Virus record (IMG/VR): IMGVR_UViG_3300034954_002602
Coordinates: 1-63,934 of that record
Strand: one strand, 5' to 3'
Source of the DNA: a virus
DNA: 63,934 nucleotides
The stretch's first letter is position 1. Each line of letters begins with the position of its first letter. Positions 1 to 8,309 of the stretch are shown in pieces. The translations under genes were made by a program, and so were the position numbers. The notes under the pieces were generated by a model. That model did not search any database. It was not told where the DNA came from and worked only from the letters and a program-made list of their open reading frames with translations.

Positions 1-967
1 CATTCTTCTTGTCAAGCATTAGGATGTTGACCATGAATGCTGTCTCGTTTACGTCACCTATCCAGGTGTTGAAGTAGTGATTAACCATATCAACCAAGGC
101 CTTGTCGTTTTCCATGCCTTCCAAGAACCATTTGTGCTCTCCAGTCAGTATCTTTTGTTTGAACTTGTCATCCTTCAATGTGATCTCCGGTGGCACTTCC
201 ACAACTTCCGCATTTGGGAAAGTGGTCTTGTAGTCTATGGCTTCGTAGGCGGATATTATCAATTCATCAGTGATAGGAGTGAAACATCCATCCGAGTGCC
301 CTTCACTTGATGCAACGTGTATCTGTTTGTTGGGGAACAATCTTGAGAACCTATCTTTGATCTCATCGTGATTGTCATAGTAGTTCTGTGTGCCAACAAT
401 CATCTTGTCTCCCAATCTTGTAATGAACGAGGAGTTCATATAGTCTATGGGACTGGCAACAACTTCATTGCCCTGTTGCAGTGCCAAAGTAAAGATGTCC
501 TTATAGAAACCAACCTTCTTATCAAACACTGCTTTGTCTTCTCTTTGGAACTGTAACCACTGTGTCCTTACGTTCTCATCTGTGTGTATTGTTTCTCGGG
601 TGATGTTGTCTAGATTATTCTTGTCCTTGAATGTGTTCCAGGCGTGATTCACGTTGGGCAGTCCTGGGTAGTACAATTTGTCGTCTATCATTGTCATGAA
701 ATCTCTCGCAGATATGGGAGGCGCGATATAGCCTTTGTCTATCCTGAATTCCTTCAAGTCCTTGGGCATTGTTGGCCTCACAACTTCTATGCCAAATGCT
801 TGTAGGAACTTTGCAAGTTGCTGGATGTCCTCTTCCGTCTCGATAGCAAGTTTCTCAAAACTGTTCCTCAACTTGACGTCCTTTATAAAATCAAATACTT
901 CAGGAGGATAAGCACTGCCAACCACACAGGTCTTGAGTTTGTTCCATTGGTGTGTGACTTTAAACAT
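1..967 (-). CDS. Amidinotransferase-like protein, 3' end outside window
   Basis: Reads on the minus strand from ATG 967-965 and runs off the left edge, giving at least 322 residues. It begins MFKVTHQWNKLKTCVVG, the usual start of the amidinotransferase/arginine-deiminase fold, has PPISARD about residue 83 (comparable to the CPRD/ARD element of the family), and GHSDGCF near residue 230, which fits the His-x-Asp active-site pair. The catalytic Cys is expected past the window edge and cannot be seen. The start overlaps the stop of the gene at 960-1946 by 8 bases, so the two are translationally coupled. Likely reaction: amidino transfer from arginine to an amine, or hydrolysis of a guanidino compound; the substrate is unknown. 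Confidence 0.75.
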   Translation of the reverse strand, partial: MFKVTHQWNKLKTCVVGSAYPPEVFDFIKDVKLRNSFEKLAIETEEDIQQLAKFLQAFGIEVVRPTMPKDLKEFRIDKGYIAPPISARDFMTMIDDKLYYPGLPNVNHAWNTFKDKNNLDNITRETIHTDENVRTQWLQFQREDKAVFDKKVGFYKDIFTLALQQGNEVVASPIDYMNSSFITRLGDKMIVGTQNYYDNHDEIKDRFSRLFPNKQIHVASSEGHSDGCFTPITDELIISAYEAIDYKTTFPNAEVVEVPPEITLKDDKFKQKILTGEHKWFLEGMENDKALVDMVNHYFNTWIGDVNETAFMVNILMLDKKN

Positions 968-1946
968 CCTGCCTCTCCACATCTGTTGTAATACAATGGA
1001 AACAACCTCCTAAGGTAACGGCGTGCCTCAGAGGTAACATGGCAGATTCTATTCCGTGTTTCTCTAACTCTTGTCTTAGATTGTGCTGATGTTCTTCCAA
1101 CACCACTAGTTTCTCGTTGATCGAAAGTAGATTGATGCTTAACCATGGACTTGAGTTACACAGGCCTGGGTAGTGTCCTATCTCCACTGGCTCGGGTGCC
1201 CATATGATATCCCAATTTTGTAATGACTTTGGCAACTGTTCTTTTTTCTTAATCCTGCTGGGATTGGCCAACAGCAATCCATCTCTAAGGAAAGCGATTG
1301 TGCTGTCGAGATGCATATACGAATACACGTTCTCGAGTGTGTGTACCTTTACATTGTTTCCTAAGAATCCTTGTAGGTATTTGGCACCCTTTTTGTTTCC
1401 ACTGTTGCTGACCAGATAATAAATGTCATCGTTGTTCCGTAGTATGTTCGCGGCATCAAAACAGTTTTCAGTTTCGTTCAGTGCCAATACGTTTGGATCA
1501 CCGATGCATTTGTCATTGTAGAGGCTGTCTTCTCTATCTATCAGAACAACTTCCTTACGCACATCAAATGGTTTGAATAAATCAATGTATGCCTGAAACT
1601 CTTCCGCCCTTGCCCTCAGTGCCATTGGTGTGAATAATACTTTGTCTCCGTGTACAAAAACTGTGTCCCTTGGACAATAGGTGTAATATTTTGGATCGTG
1701 TGCGGGATCAGGACGTAGTACCTGCACTGATTCTCCTTCGAGGAACTGTATGAACTTTGCTATGTCCTCGTTTGATTCCTCGATTACCTGTTGAGGATAT
1801 AGTCCCGACGTTGGCAATTGATCATCATTTGGCTTGTCAGCATAGTTTACACAACGCAAACTGATATCGTGTGCTGGAATCTTGGCACCCGTCGCATCAC
1901 CGACTATCACTGTTTTCAATTGACTGTATTCGTTCCTGCTTAACAT
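960..1946 (-). CDS. Amidinotransferase (inosamine-phosphate/glycine amidinotransferase-like)
   Basis: 328 residues. Begins MLSRNEYSQLKTVIVGDATG. Family motifs: YCPRD about residue 91, ENCFDA near 160, MHLD near 212, and GGCFHC close to the C-terminus, whose Cys fits the catalytic thiol. The set matches enzymes that move an amidino group from arginine to an amino acceptor (glycine or inosamine phosphate). The ATG at 1946 overlaps the upstream stop codon by 7 bases; an upstream in-frame Met at 2072 would lie deep inside the neighbouring gene and is rejected. Second gene of this family in the operon; a third copy lies at 48858-49886. The acceptor substrate cannot be read from the sequence. Confidence 0.85.
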   Translation of the reverse strand: MLSRNEYSQLKTVIVGDATGAKIPAHDISLRCVNYADKPNDDQLPTSGLYPQQVIEESNEDIAKFIQFLEGESVQVLRPDPAHDPKYYTYCPRDTVFVHGDKVLFTPMALRARAEEFQAYIDLFKPFDVRKEVVLIDREDSLYNDKCIGDPNVLALNETENCFDAANILRNNDDIYYLVSNSGNKKGAKYLQGFLGNNVKVHTLENVYSYMHLDSTIAFLRDGLLLANPSRIKKKEQLPKSLQNWDIIWAPEPVEIGHYPGLCNSSPWLSINLLSINEKLVVLEEHQHNLRQELEKHGIESAMLPLRHAVTLGGCFHCITTDVERQDV

Positions 1947-2431
1947 TTCAATCCTGTAACCTGTAGAATGTATCTGTCCTCGTGTCCTAGATTTGCGGCC
2001 ATGTGTTCCGTGCCTTGTCCCCAACCAAAATAGTCTCCTGCGTTTCCTATACATATCTTGTCCTCTATCCACAACTGATGTCCTGCTTTTTGGTCGTGCA
2101 AGAATACAATGATCCTTTGTATGTCCTTTTGTTCTGTATCTGAAATGTTGTTGAGCCTGATGTAGGTTTTATAATGATCTGTGTGGTAAGGCAGTATTTC
2201 TCCAGGAGCAACTTTGTTGACAGCACAAACTTTCCTATTCAGAGGCAGTGATTCTACCGCTTCGTAGAATTTAGACAGTAGTTTTTCGTCAAAACACATC
2301 GCAACACCGATCTTGTAGTTGGTAGTGTCCACCGTGGCCCCAAACCTTTCTTCGTGGTCACTATTTGTGAACCAAGTCAGATCCTTGTAATCGTTCTCGG
2401 TCCAGGTGACTGGTAGTTTTCCTTTTATCAT
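1940..2431 (-). CDS. 2OG/Fe(II) oxygenase-like or cupin-fold hydroxylase
   Basis: 163 residues. YHTDHYKTY about residue 92 supplies an H-x-D metal pair, and HMAANLGHEDRY near residue 143 supplies the distal His with a following Arg, the ligand pattern of aspartyl/asparaginyl beta-hydroxylase-type double-stranded beta-helix enzymes. The reaction would be 2-oxoglutarate-dependent hydroxylation; the substrate is unknown. ATGA overlap with the upstream glycosyltransferase and 7-base overlap with the downstream amidinotransferase place it in one operon. The protein at 8296-8952 has a similar H-x-D...H layout and may be a distant relative. Confidence 0.55.
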   Translation of the reverse strand: MIKGKLPVTWTENDYKDLTWFTNSDHEERFGATVDTTNYKIGVAMCFDEKLLSKFYEAVESLPLNRKVCAVNKVAPGEILPYHTDHYKTYIRLNNISDTEQKDIQRIIVFLHDQKAGHQLWIEDKICIGNAGDYFGWGQGTEHMAANLGHEDRYILQVTGLKC

Positions 2432-3408
2432 TGTTTCCTTGCGAAGTGATCTTTAATTTGATGCAACGTGTCAATATTTAATGATTCCAAATGCTGTGTG
2501 TCAAAGAATAGATTACGGTTGTGTTCTAATATCGGCCTCGCTTGTTCATACAACTGCACGTGGTCCATTTCCTTAAGACTTTTACATAAGTTTGTTATTT
2601 TTTCGATACGCAAAATTGGATCTACTTCGTTGTCATACCCTTCGTCGAAAAGATCCCTAAAAGTTTTAAAGCCAAAGGATCTAAGATAGGTAAGATAACC
2701 GGCACCTGCGAATGCCACAAAGATATGTCCTGCTATCATTGGTTTGAAAATCTTCTCACTAAGGCAGTAGACATTGTTTCTTTCAACTGTTTCTGCTACA
2801 ATGGAGAACTTGGTGTGAGAAAATTGCGGTGTAACTATCTGCCAAAGGGCAGGAGTATGATAAAAATTCTGCTTTTTCCAATCCACATCGTGGAAATCTG
2901 GATGTTCATATTCATCTGGCAAATGCTTCTCATCACCATTGCCCCTGTTGTATGTGTAGAGACTGTTTTCTAAACACTGCTCCTTCTCCAAAGTCCTACA
3001 AAGCAAATCACGATTGGTAGTGCCTCTGCCAGTGAGGAAAAGGAAATCTTTAGGCTTTGGACCTGTGTGTGTTAATTTTGGAGCACCTTTGTTCTGATCT
3101 CTTACCTCTATCCAGAAATCATTTTGATCGATGTAAGGGAAAGGGAAATCTTTGTTCTGTCCATGGGCCAAGACGCAAATATTTTGCTTGTACTGTGAAA
3201 CTAATTCTTGCAGTTCAATTACCGTTTGATTATCCTTGTCGTGTAATAGATCGATCTGTTCGTGATGAAACAGGATAATCTTGAGGTCTTGTTTGAGACA
3301 GTTCTTAAGGGCATCAAGAGTGATCGCGGGATTACTGCCCATCCACAAGAAGTCTTCTAACCAAAATACCATATAGTCTTTCCTGAGGATGTCTTCCAGC
3401 CGTTCCAT
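2428..3408 (-). CDS. Glycosyltransferase-like protein (phage paralogue family, copy 1)
   Basis: 326 residues. The C-terminal third has LSEKIFKPMIAGHIFVAFAG then GFKTFRDLFDEGYDNEVD, a block shared with the proteins at 11847-12953 and 20051-21043 (T/S-EK-x2-KP-x3-H, then GFKTF/Y...D-x-YD-x-E). The block resembles the nucleotide-sugar-binding end of GT10/fucosyltransferase-like GT-B enzymes, where a conserved Glu-Lys pair contacts the donor. First gene of the operon with the oxygenase-like and amidinotransferase genes, so it may help build a modified sugar. No signal peptide, so cytoplasmic. Glycosyltransferase is inferred from the motif only; donor and acceptor are unknown. Confidence 0.55.
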   Translation of the reverse strand: MERLEDILRKDYMVFWLEDFLWMGSNPAITLDALKNCLKQDLKIILFHHEQIDLLHDKDNQTVIELQELVSQYKQNICVLAHGQNKDFPFPYIDQNDFWIEVRDQNKGAPKLTHTGPKPKDFLFLTGRGTTNRDLLCRTLEKEQCLENSLYTYNRGNGDEKHLPDEYEHPDFHDVDWKKQNFYHTPALWQIVTPQFSHTKFSIVAETVERNNVYCLSEKIFKPMIAGHIFVAFAGAGYLTYLRSFGFKTFRDLFDEGYDNEVDPILRIEKITNLCKSLKEMDHVQLYEQARPILEHNRNLFFDTQHLESLNIDTLHQIKDHFARKQ

Positions 3409-3425
3409 ACCGATATTTAAGTCAC

Positions 3426-3458
3426 AAAAAAAGGGCGATACATTTCTGCACCGCCCTT
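3426..3458 (-). terminator. Rho-independent terminator
   Basis: On the minus strand a stem of AAGGGCG/CGCCCTT closes a loop of about 14 bases and is followed by seven T residues counting the stem end. It lies 16 bases past the stop of the gene at 3475-3846 and would end that transcript before the glycosyltransferase operon. Confidence 0.85.
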
Positions 3459-3474
3459 CAAATTAACTAATCAA

Positions 3475-3846
3475 TTACGCAGAGTAGTTGATTACTTTTC
3501 TGCCTGATTTTCTTAATAATGAAATGATGTTTGATTTCATTGTTAATGCAGAGTTCTTAGGTGCAACACCTAATACTTCTACTGTAAAGTCTAAACCTTT
3601 TGATAACAACTTGTTAGTCGCTGTTTTTCTTGCAGTGTTTTTTACTGCTAGGTTTTTGAACTTGATTTTACCACCGTGTACTTCACCATTCACTTTGTAT
3701 GAAGAAGCCGGCTCGGCGAATACACCAATTTGCTTCGCTCTTGATTTGAAGTTTCTAGTGTATACAACGTATTGTGTTGAGTTTGCCATGGTCTTTGTTT
3801 CCTTCTTAGTAGATGGAAAAAGTGTATTAAACATACCTGTTAGCAT
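3475..3846 (-). CDS. Small basic protein of unknown function
   Basis: 123 residues from ATG 3846, chosen because AGAGG lies 7-8 bases upstream. An internal Met at 3789 (MANSTQYVVY) also has a good AAGGAA site and may be the true start (104 residues). The body is rich in Lys, Arg, Ser and Asn with alternating beta-type hydrophobics and no membrane segment. It has its own consensus promoter (3925-3953) with a leader of about 70-130 bases and its own terminator, so it is a strongly expressed single-gene unit. I do not recognise the family; a DNA/RNA-binding or minor virion role are guesses. Confidence 0.7.
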   Translation of the reverse strand: MLTGMFNTLFPSTKKETKTMANSTQYVVYTRNFKSRAKQIGVFAEPASSYKVNGEVHGGKIKFKNLAVKNTARKTATNKLLSKGLDFTVEVLGVAPKNSALTMKSNIISLLRKSGRKVINYSA

Positions 3847-3924
3847 ATTGTTCCTCTTTCCTTGTTTGTTAATAAAAAACACGTAAGAATTTCAATCTCT
3901 GTTATCCTACGCATCATACAAACA

Positions 3925-3953
3925 ATTATATACTAGAAAGTGTATTATGTCAA
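3925..3953 (-). promoter_or_regulatory. Sigma70 consensus promoter
   Basis: Minus strand TTGACA (3953-3948), 17-base spacer, TATAAT (3930-3925): a perfect match to the consensus. Drives the gene at 3475-3846. The transcript would begin near 3918 and cross a short ATG-ATG reading frame of 25 codons before the main start. Confidence 0.85.
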
Positions 3954-3982
3954 CCGGTACTAAAAGATCAACTTTTATGCGA

Positions 3983-4396
3983 CTAATTGTCCTTATAATC
4001 AGGCACTTGGAATAGATCTATTCCCTCATCAAGCAGTTGATTTGTCTCTTCCTTGGTTGCTTTACCATAGAACTTCTGATCTCTTTTACCTTTTGCGGCC
4101 TTACGTGCCTCCTTGGCAAAGTTTTTACCAACATCCTGGAAGTCCTTTTTAATCTTCTTGTTCAATTTACGCAAGATAGATTCAGCACTCTCGCCCATAA
4201 CCATATAATCATCAGGCTGTCCTTTTGGTTTTGAGGTCTTTACGTTTGGTGCCATAATGGCTTTATCCACCGCAGTGCTGTCACACATAGGACAATTGAT
4301 CATTCCTTTGTTCTTCTGTTTTGTGTATTCTTTACTGCTTGGAAACCAACCCTCGAACTCGGCGTTGCATCGGCATCTGAGTTTGTACTTGATCAT
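3983..4396 (-). CDS. DUF1178-family zinc-ribbon-like protein
   Basis: 137 residues from ATG 4396. Begins MIKYKLRCRCNAEFEGWFPS, and has CPMC about residue 37; the CxC and CxxC pairs form a probable zinc ribbon. This arrangement and the 'F-x-GWF-x-S' stretch match DUF1178, a family found mostly in alphaproteobacteria, whose role is not known. The C-terminal half is Lys-rich. An upstream Met (4417) would lie before the predicted transcription start, so 4396 is preferred. The leader would be only a few bases long. Probably acquired from the host. Confidence 0.7.
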   Translation of the reverse strand: MIKYKLRCRCNAEFEGWFPSSKEYTKQKNKGMINCPMCDSTAVDKAIMAPNVKTSKPKGQPDDYMVMGESAESILRKLNKKIKKDFQDVGKNFAKEARKAAKGKRDQKFYGKATKEETNQLLDEGIDLFQVPDYKDN

Positions 4397-4408
4397 AATA
4401 TTATTTAC

Positions 4409-4437
4409 ATTATACACTTGACTTTTAAATGTGTCTA
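4409..4437 (-). promoter_or_regulatory. Sigma70 promoter for the DUF1178 gene
   Basis: Minus strand TAGACA (4437-4432), 17-base spacer, TATAAT (4414-4409). Predicted start near 4402, six bases before the ATG at 4396. Its elements interlace with the plus-strand promoter at 4418-4446. Confidence 0.75.
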
Positions 4438-4446
4438 CTATATTAT
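4418..4446 (+). promoter_or_regulatory. Sigma70 promoter giving a leaderless mRNA
   Basis: TTGACT (4418-4423), 17-base spacer, TATTAT (4441-4446). The ATG of the next gene is at 4453, six bases after the -10, so the mRNA should start at or within a base or two of the AUG. It overlaps the divergent promoter on the other strand, so the two cannot be occupied at once. Confidence 0.75.
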
Positions 4447-4452
4447 AATATT

Positions 4453-4596
4453 ATGGCTTTACACAACACATCAGGATACACACCAGGCAAACCGAAAAAG
4501 ACTTCTCAAGGCAAGAACAAGAGCAGGATCAAGATGAGCTCTATGAACAAGCACAAGAAAAGAAGTTACAAGGCATATGTCGGACAAGGCAAATAA
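4453..4596 (+). CDS. 47-residue basic protein
   Basis: Short gene starting MALHNTSGYTPGKPKK and ending KAYVGQGK, with about a third Lys/Arg/His. No membrane segment or cysteine. The promoter 7 bases upstream and tight coupling to the next gene (20-base overlap) support it as real. Composition suggests nucleic-acid or ribosome binding, but I do not recognise the family. Confidence 0.6.
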   Translation: MALHNTSGYTPGKPKKTSQGKNKSRIKMSSMNKHKKRSYKAYVGQGK

Positions 4597-4741
4597 GGAC
4601 GAGATCAAACTGTTGAAGGCACAGTTAGGCAATCTGGAAGTGCAGGTGTCGGAATATCAGCAGATCGTCAAAGAACTTTCGGACAAACTAAAAAAATACG
4701 AAAAGAAATACGGATCAGTTTTCATCCGTTCATCAAATTAA
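4577..4741 (+). CDS. 54-residue coiled-coil protein
   Basis: Starts MSDKANKDEIKLLKAQ and continues with heptad-spaced Leu/Val/Ile (LLKAQLGNLEVQV, IVKELSDKLKKY), so almost the whole protein is a parallel coiled coil. It overlaps the preceding gene by 20 bases in another frame, and its 3' end overlaps the convergent gene at 4722-5159 by 20 bases. Probably an adaptor or dimeric regulator; function unknown. Confidence 0.55.
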   Translation: MSDKANKDEIKLLKAQLGNLEVQVSEYQQIVKELSDKLKKYEKKYGSVFIRSSN

Positions 4742-5159
4742 AGAACACAGCATCCTTGCTTCTCCTGAACTTCAATGTTTCATAATCAACTATATGGACA
4801 TTACGCATTCCACCATACTGTTTCATAATCCGTTCTTGATCCAAAGGACGTATGGTTATAACTTCACGATCGGGTAAAGTCACTTCATACCCCCAAAACA
4901 TAGGCCACCAATGCAGAGGGTTCAACGAATCAAATTTTTCCTTCATAATGATGAGAAATACTAGAGGCACTATGGTGAATGGCTCTGCGTACCAAGGTAT
5001 AGTGTTCATCGTTACTGCATCTATGAAGTGTACCAATCCGGTCCATACACCAATTATGGTCAACAATACACCAACAACCGGCCAGAAGTCGTCTTCTATG
5101 TCAATGTCGTGGTCATAATGAGAATACATTCTGCGTTTCTGTTGTTGACTCAGTTTCAT
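4722..5159 (-). CDS. Small membrane protein
   Basis: 145 residues from ATG 5159 (an upstream TTG at 5216 would add 19 residues but has no clear ribosome site). An acidic, His/Tyr-rich N-terminus (YSHYDHDIDIEDDF) is followed by two hydrophobic segments (VVGVLLTIIGVWTGLVHF and FTIVPLVFLIIM) and a soluble C-terminal half of about 60 residues. Probably inner-membrane with both ends in the cytoplasm. It stands alone between convergent small genes and the divergent tctA. Family not recognised. Confidence 0.6.
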   Translation of the reverse strand: MKLSQQQKRRMYSHYDHDIDIEDDFWPVVGVLLTIIGVWTGLVHFIDAVTMNTIPWYAEPFTIVPLVFLIIMKEKFDSLNPLHWWPMFWGYEVTLPDREVITIRPLDQERIMKQYGGMRNVHIVDYETLKFRRSKDAVFFNLMNG

Positions 5160-5249
5160 ATAAAGTATATAGTCGTTGTGATAATTAAAATTATATAATC
5201 TGTTGTAACGCTCCAAAGGAAGTTCACAACAAATCCCAAAGAAATCGAT

Positions 5250-6686
5250 ATGGAACTTGCTATATTAATGGCGGGTATTGTTTACGGCTTGATCATTGGC
5301 CTAATACCAGCCGCTGGAGCAACAACAGGTCTAATCACACTATTTGGAGTTATGCCTTACTTCGTAGGAGATCCCTACCTGGGCGTGATATTCTGTGTGG
5401 CAGTTGTCGCTTCATCAACAACCGGTGATTCATTTGCAGGTGTGCTGTTGGGCATACCGGGAGCCAATTCTGCGGCGGCAACAATGGTGGATGGTTTTCC
5501 AATGGCCAAGAACGGAGAAGCCACAAGGGCACTGAGCGCCGCGATCACATCGTCGACTTGTAATGGACTATTCTGGGGATCACTAACATTCCTTTTCTTA
5601 CCTTGGTACACCAAAGTTGTGATGTATATGGGCATACCTGAACTATGGGCGTTGGTGCTGTTGGCATTTGTCACTGTTGGATTTGTATCCACTAGGAAAT
5701 ATGTCAGGAGTGTACTCGCAATCGTGTTGGGTGTGACCATAGGACTAGTTGGTGTGGACGTGAACAACGTGCCGAGATTCACAATGGGTTGGCGTTACCT
5801 CGAAGACGGTGTACAGATTTTACCTTACATGGCAGGACTTTTCGCAATACCTGAACTGTGGGACGGATGGTTCAACAGGAAGAAGACAACAACTATAAAA
5901 GCAGAACACGGCAGTTGGAATGATCTCAAACAAGGAGTCAAGGACACAATAAGATGTTGGAAGGACAGTGTGAGGGGAGGCTTCATTGGATCTTTCATAG
6001 GACTACTGCCTGGACTGGGAGGTGCGATGGCAGATTGGTTGGCGTACGGTGCCACTGTTGCCGCAAATCCAAAAGAGAAGTTCGGTGTTGGCAACGTAAA
6101 AGGTGTTGTGGGTGCCGAGGGGGCCAACAATGCACAGAAGGCCTCATCATTCATACCAACAGTGTTGTTTGGTATACCAGGAGCAAGTTTCGCCGCGATA
6201 CTGATGGGACTATGGCTTTACATTGGAATTGATCTAGGATCTCCAGACACATTCTACGACGAAAAATTATTTGACAGTATGACATTTGCGTTCTTGCTTG
6301 GAACGATAATCACTGCTGTCTTATGTTATGGACTGGCATACTTCGCTGGTTGGGTGACACGTATTCCTTACGTTTATTATTTCCCTATCATACTTGGATT
6401 CATTGTATGGGCGAGCCTGCAATACACAGGTGGTTGGGAAGACCTAGCGGTACTATTGGCATTCTCTATATTTGGAGTGCTTTGTAAAAAATTCCAAGTC
6501 AGCAGGCCAGCACTGCTGATCGGGTACATATTGAGTGACAGGATTTACAACCTCACTTATCAACTAACATCCTTGCATACAGTAGATGATCTCATCACCA
6601 GACCGATCTTCATTGGCATAATGATTTGTGTATTTGCATTATTGTATTGGGGAATAACAAAAAGGAGTCGATTAGACTATGCTTAA
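5250..6686 (+). CDS. tctA: Tripartite tricarboxylate transporter large membrane subunit TctA
   Basis: 478 residues, close to the usual TctA length of about 500, with roughly 11-12 hydrophobic segments. Both family repeats are visible: GLIIGLIPAAGATTG near residue 14 and GSFIGLLPGLGGAMAD near 248, plus GIPGANSAAATM and GIPGASFAA, the paired GIPG loops. TctA forms the channel for citrate or other carboxylates taken up with cations, working with a periplasmic TctC and usually a small TctB. It overlaps tctC (6679-7725) by 8 bases. No TctB is present, so host TctB may be used or the system may work without one. Substrate unknown. Unusual cargo for a phage. Confidence 0.9.
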   Translation: MELAILMAGIVYGLIIGLIPAAGATTGLITLFGVMPYFVGDPYLGVIFCVAVVASSTTGDSFAGVLLGIPGANSAAATMVDGFPMAKNGEATRALSAAITSSTCNGLFWGSLTFLFLPWYTKVVMYMGIPELWALVLLAFVTVGFVSTRKYVRSVLAIVLGVTIGLVGVDVNNVPRFTMGWRYLEDGVQILPYMAGLFAIPELWDGWFNRKKTTTIKAEHGSWNDLKQGVKDTIRCWKDSVRGGFIGSFIGLLPGLGGAMADWLAYGATVAANPKEKFGVGNVKGVVGAEGANNAQKASSFIPTVLFGIPGASFAAILMGLWLYIGIDLGSPDTFYDEKLFDSMTFAFLLGTIITAVLCYGLAYFAGWVTRIPYVYYFPIILGFIVWASLQYTGGWEDLAVLLAFSIFGVLCKKFQVSRPALLIGYILSDRIYNLTYQLTSLHTVDDLITRPIFIGIMICVFALLYWGITKRSRLDYA

Positions 6687-7725
6687 GAAAACAATAATTG
6701 CCTTGTTTCTAATGACAACAACGGCGTTGGCAGATTACAACTTGATCGTGCCACAAAAACCATCTGGTGGAACTTCTGTGTGGGCACAGATAGTTGTAGC
6801 GGAATGGGAGAAACACCTAGGTGAGAAGATCAATCTTATCTACAAGCCAGGTGCGAGAGACCAACTTGGACCGAACGAGTTCCAAAACGAACTAAGGTTC
6901 GACGACAAGACAATACTTGTATCACACGGTGGTAATGGTATATCATATCTAACAGAGCCTGTTGATTACAATTATTTTGATTGGGAGTCTGTTGGACACA
7001 TGAACCTAAACATTATTGTAGGTGCTAGAAATAAAGCGGATACGACAAATGGACCGATTCAGTTTCCATCAGGATCTGGTATGACTCCAGAGATCATGGC
7101 AATCGTGATGTTACTTGCAGGACCAAACAATGATCCTGTGAAAACATTTGAAGACAAGATCATTTGGGTGAAAGGTATGAAAGGCTCTGAGAGGAGACTT
7201 GCTTTCATCAGAGGTGATCTAAATGCTACAAGGGAGAACCCTGCCGCATACAAGAAACACGTGATGCCAGTGATCAAGAAAGGCGATGCCTACACTTGGT
7301 TCCATCATGGACTACTAAACGTCAAGACGGGTGGTCATGATAAAGATCCAAACTTCACTGAACCAACTTTCGAAGAACTGTTTGAAAAGATGCACGGTGT
7401 TGCACCAAGTGGTGACTTCTATGATGCATACAAACTTGTAAAGAGTTGGAGAGATGCTCTACAGAAAGCGTTCTGGGTGAACAAGGGCAATCCTAACAAG
7501 GATAAACTCGTCGCCGCACTTGACAAGATGATCAAGGATCCTGAGTCAGTTGCCGCTATCGAGAAGAAGGTTGGCAAGTACGAGTGGAGAACAGGTGAGG
7601 AAGGTGACGCCGCAGTTAGAACACTGAAGTCATTCATCACACCAGGTGCATTAAAGACACTATCTGATTTTGGAAAGAACCAGTTGGGTTACAATGCAAT
7701 CTACAAGGAAGAGTTGACAAAGTAA
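6679..7725 (+). CDS. tctC: Tripartite tricarboxylate transporter substrate-binding protein TctC
   Basis: 348 residues with a signal peptide (KKTIIALFLMTTTALA, cut before DYNL). The mature protein begins with the NLIVPQKPSGGTSVWAQ pattern of the TctC/BugT family, where the loop after the first strand binds the carboxylate. Length is near the usual 320-330. It acts in the periplasm, passing a carboxylic acid to TctA. Translationally coupled to tctA upstream and to a sulfotransferase-like gene downstream (TAATG). A second, diverged pair lies at 36279-38456. The substrate cannot be deduced. Confidence 0.85.
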   Translation: MLKKTIIALFLMTTTALADYNLIVPQKPSGGTSVWAQIVVAEWEKHLGEKINLIYKPGARDQLGPNEFQNELRFDDKTILVSHGGNGISYLTEPVDYNYFDWESVGHMNLNIIVGARNKADTTNGPIQFPSGSGMTPEIMAIVMLLAGPNNDPVKTFEDKIIWVKGMKGSERRLAFIRGDLNATRENPAAYKKHVMPVIKKGDAYTWFHHGLLNVKTGGHDKDPNFTEPTFEELFEKMHGVAPSGDFYDAYKLVKSWRDALQKAFWVNKGNPNKDKLVAALDKMIKDPESVAAIEKKVGKYEWRTGEEGDAAVRTLKSFITPGALKTLSDFGKNQLGYNAIYKEELTK

Positions 7726-8309
7726 TGTACATATTGTTTACAGGGGCGCCGGGATCAAAGTGGAGTAGTGTTGTCAAGAATATCTACTGGAGTAATGACA
7801 TAGATCACACAGACTATTCTGAAGAGAGAACCTACTGGCACGATGCTGACACCCCTGGCAACAAACATCTAATGCACATTGGTGCTTACTGGGATCCGGG
7901 AATGGAGTTCGTCAACAGAGATTGGGACGGACCTTTCTCGGGCACAGGTAAAAGAATTATCAAGTCACACACATTCGCACACAGACTGAATGAACTTAAA
8001 GATAAGGGCCATCCGATCGTGATGGTGTACAGGAATGATTTCGAATGTTTGGAATGGTGGAAACTGTGTGGCGAGTTCAAGATCACATATCCCAACTATC
8101 AGTGGTATGAGAACCTTGACCGTATGTGGGATCACATACAGGCAGAGAACAGAGACACGATGCAGTTCATTCACGATAACAGAGAAAGAATCTCTAGGGT
8201 GAAGGACAACGTAGAACTTTGCAATCTTTTAGAAATTAGTTTCCCTTCACACAAAGCAAAGGTACATAACTACGCAGAAAAGGGAATACAGGTCTATGTC
8301 TACAAGTAA
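7725..8309 (+). CDS. P-loop sulfotransferase-like protein
   Basis: 194 residues. ILFTGAPGSKWSSVVKNIYWS at the N-terminus fits the 5'-phosphosulfate-binding loop of sulfotransferases (strand, then G-x-x-G-S-x-W-S), and RIIKSHTFAHRL with IVMVYRNDFECLEWW around residues 78-115 resembles the 3'-phosphate-binding strand with its Arg. PAPS-dependent sulfation of a sugar or protein is a plausible role but the protein is short and diverged. ATG overlaps the tctC stop; the next gene overlaps its end by 14 bases. Confidence 0.5.
   Translation: MYILFTGAPGSKWSSVVKNIYWSNDIDHTDYSEERTYWHDADTPGNKHLMHIGAYWDPGMEFVNRDWDGPFSGTGKRIIKSHTFAHRLNELKDKGHPIVMVYRNDFECLEWWKLCGEFKITYPNYQWYENLDRMWDHIQAENRDTMQFIHDNRERISRVKDNVELCNLLEISFPSHKAKVHNYAEKGIQVYVYK

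Noticed and set aside
1947-2072. Longer start of the amidinotransferase gene
   Set aside because: The 42 extra residues lie inside the oxygenase-like gene and do not resemble the family; ATG 1946 with stop overlap is better.
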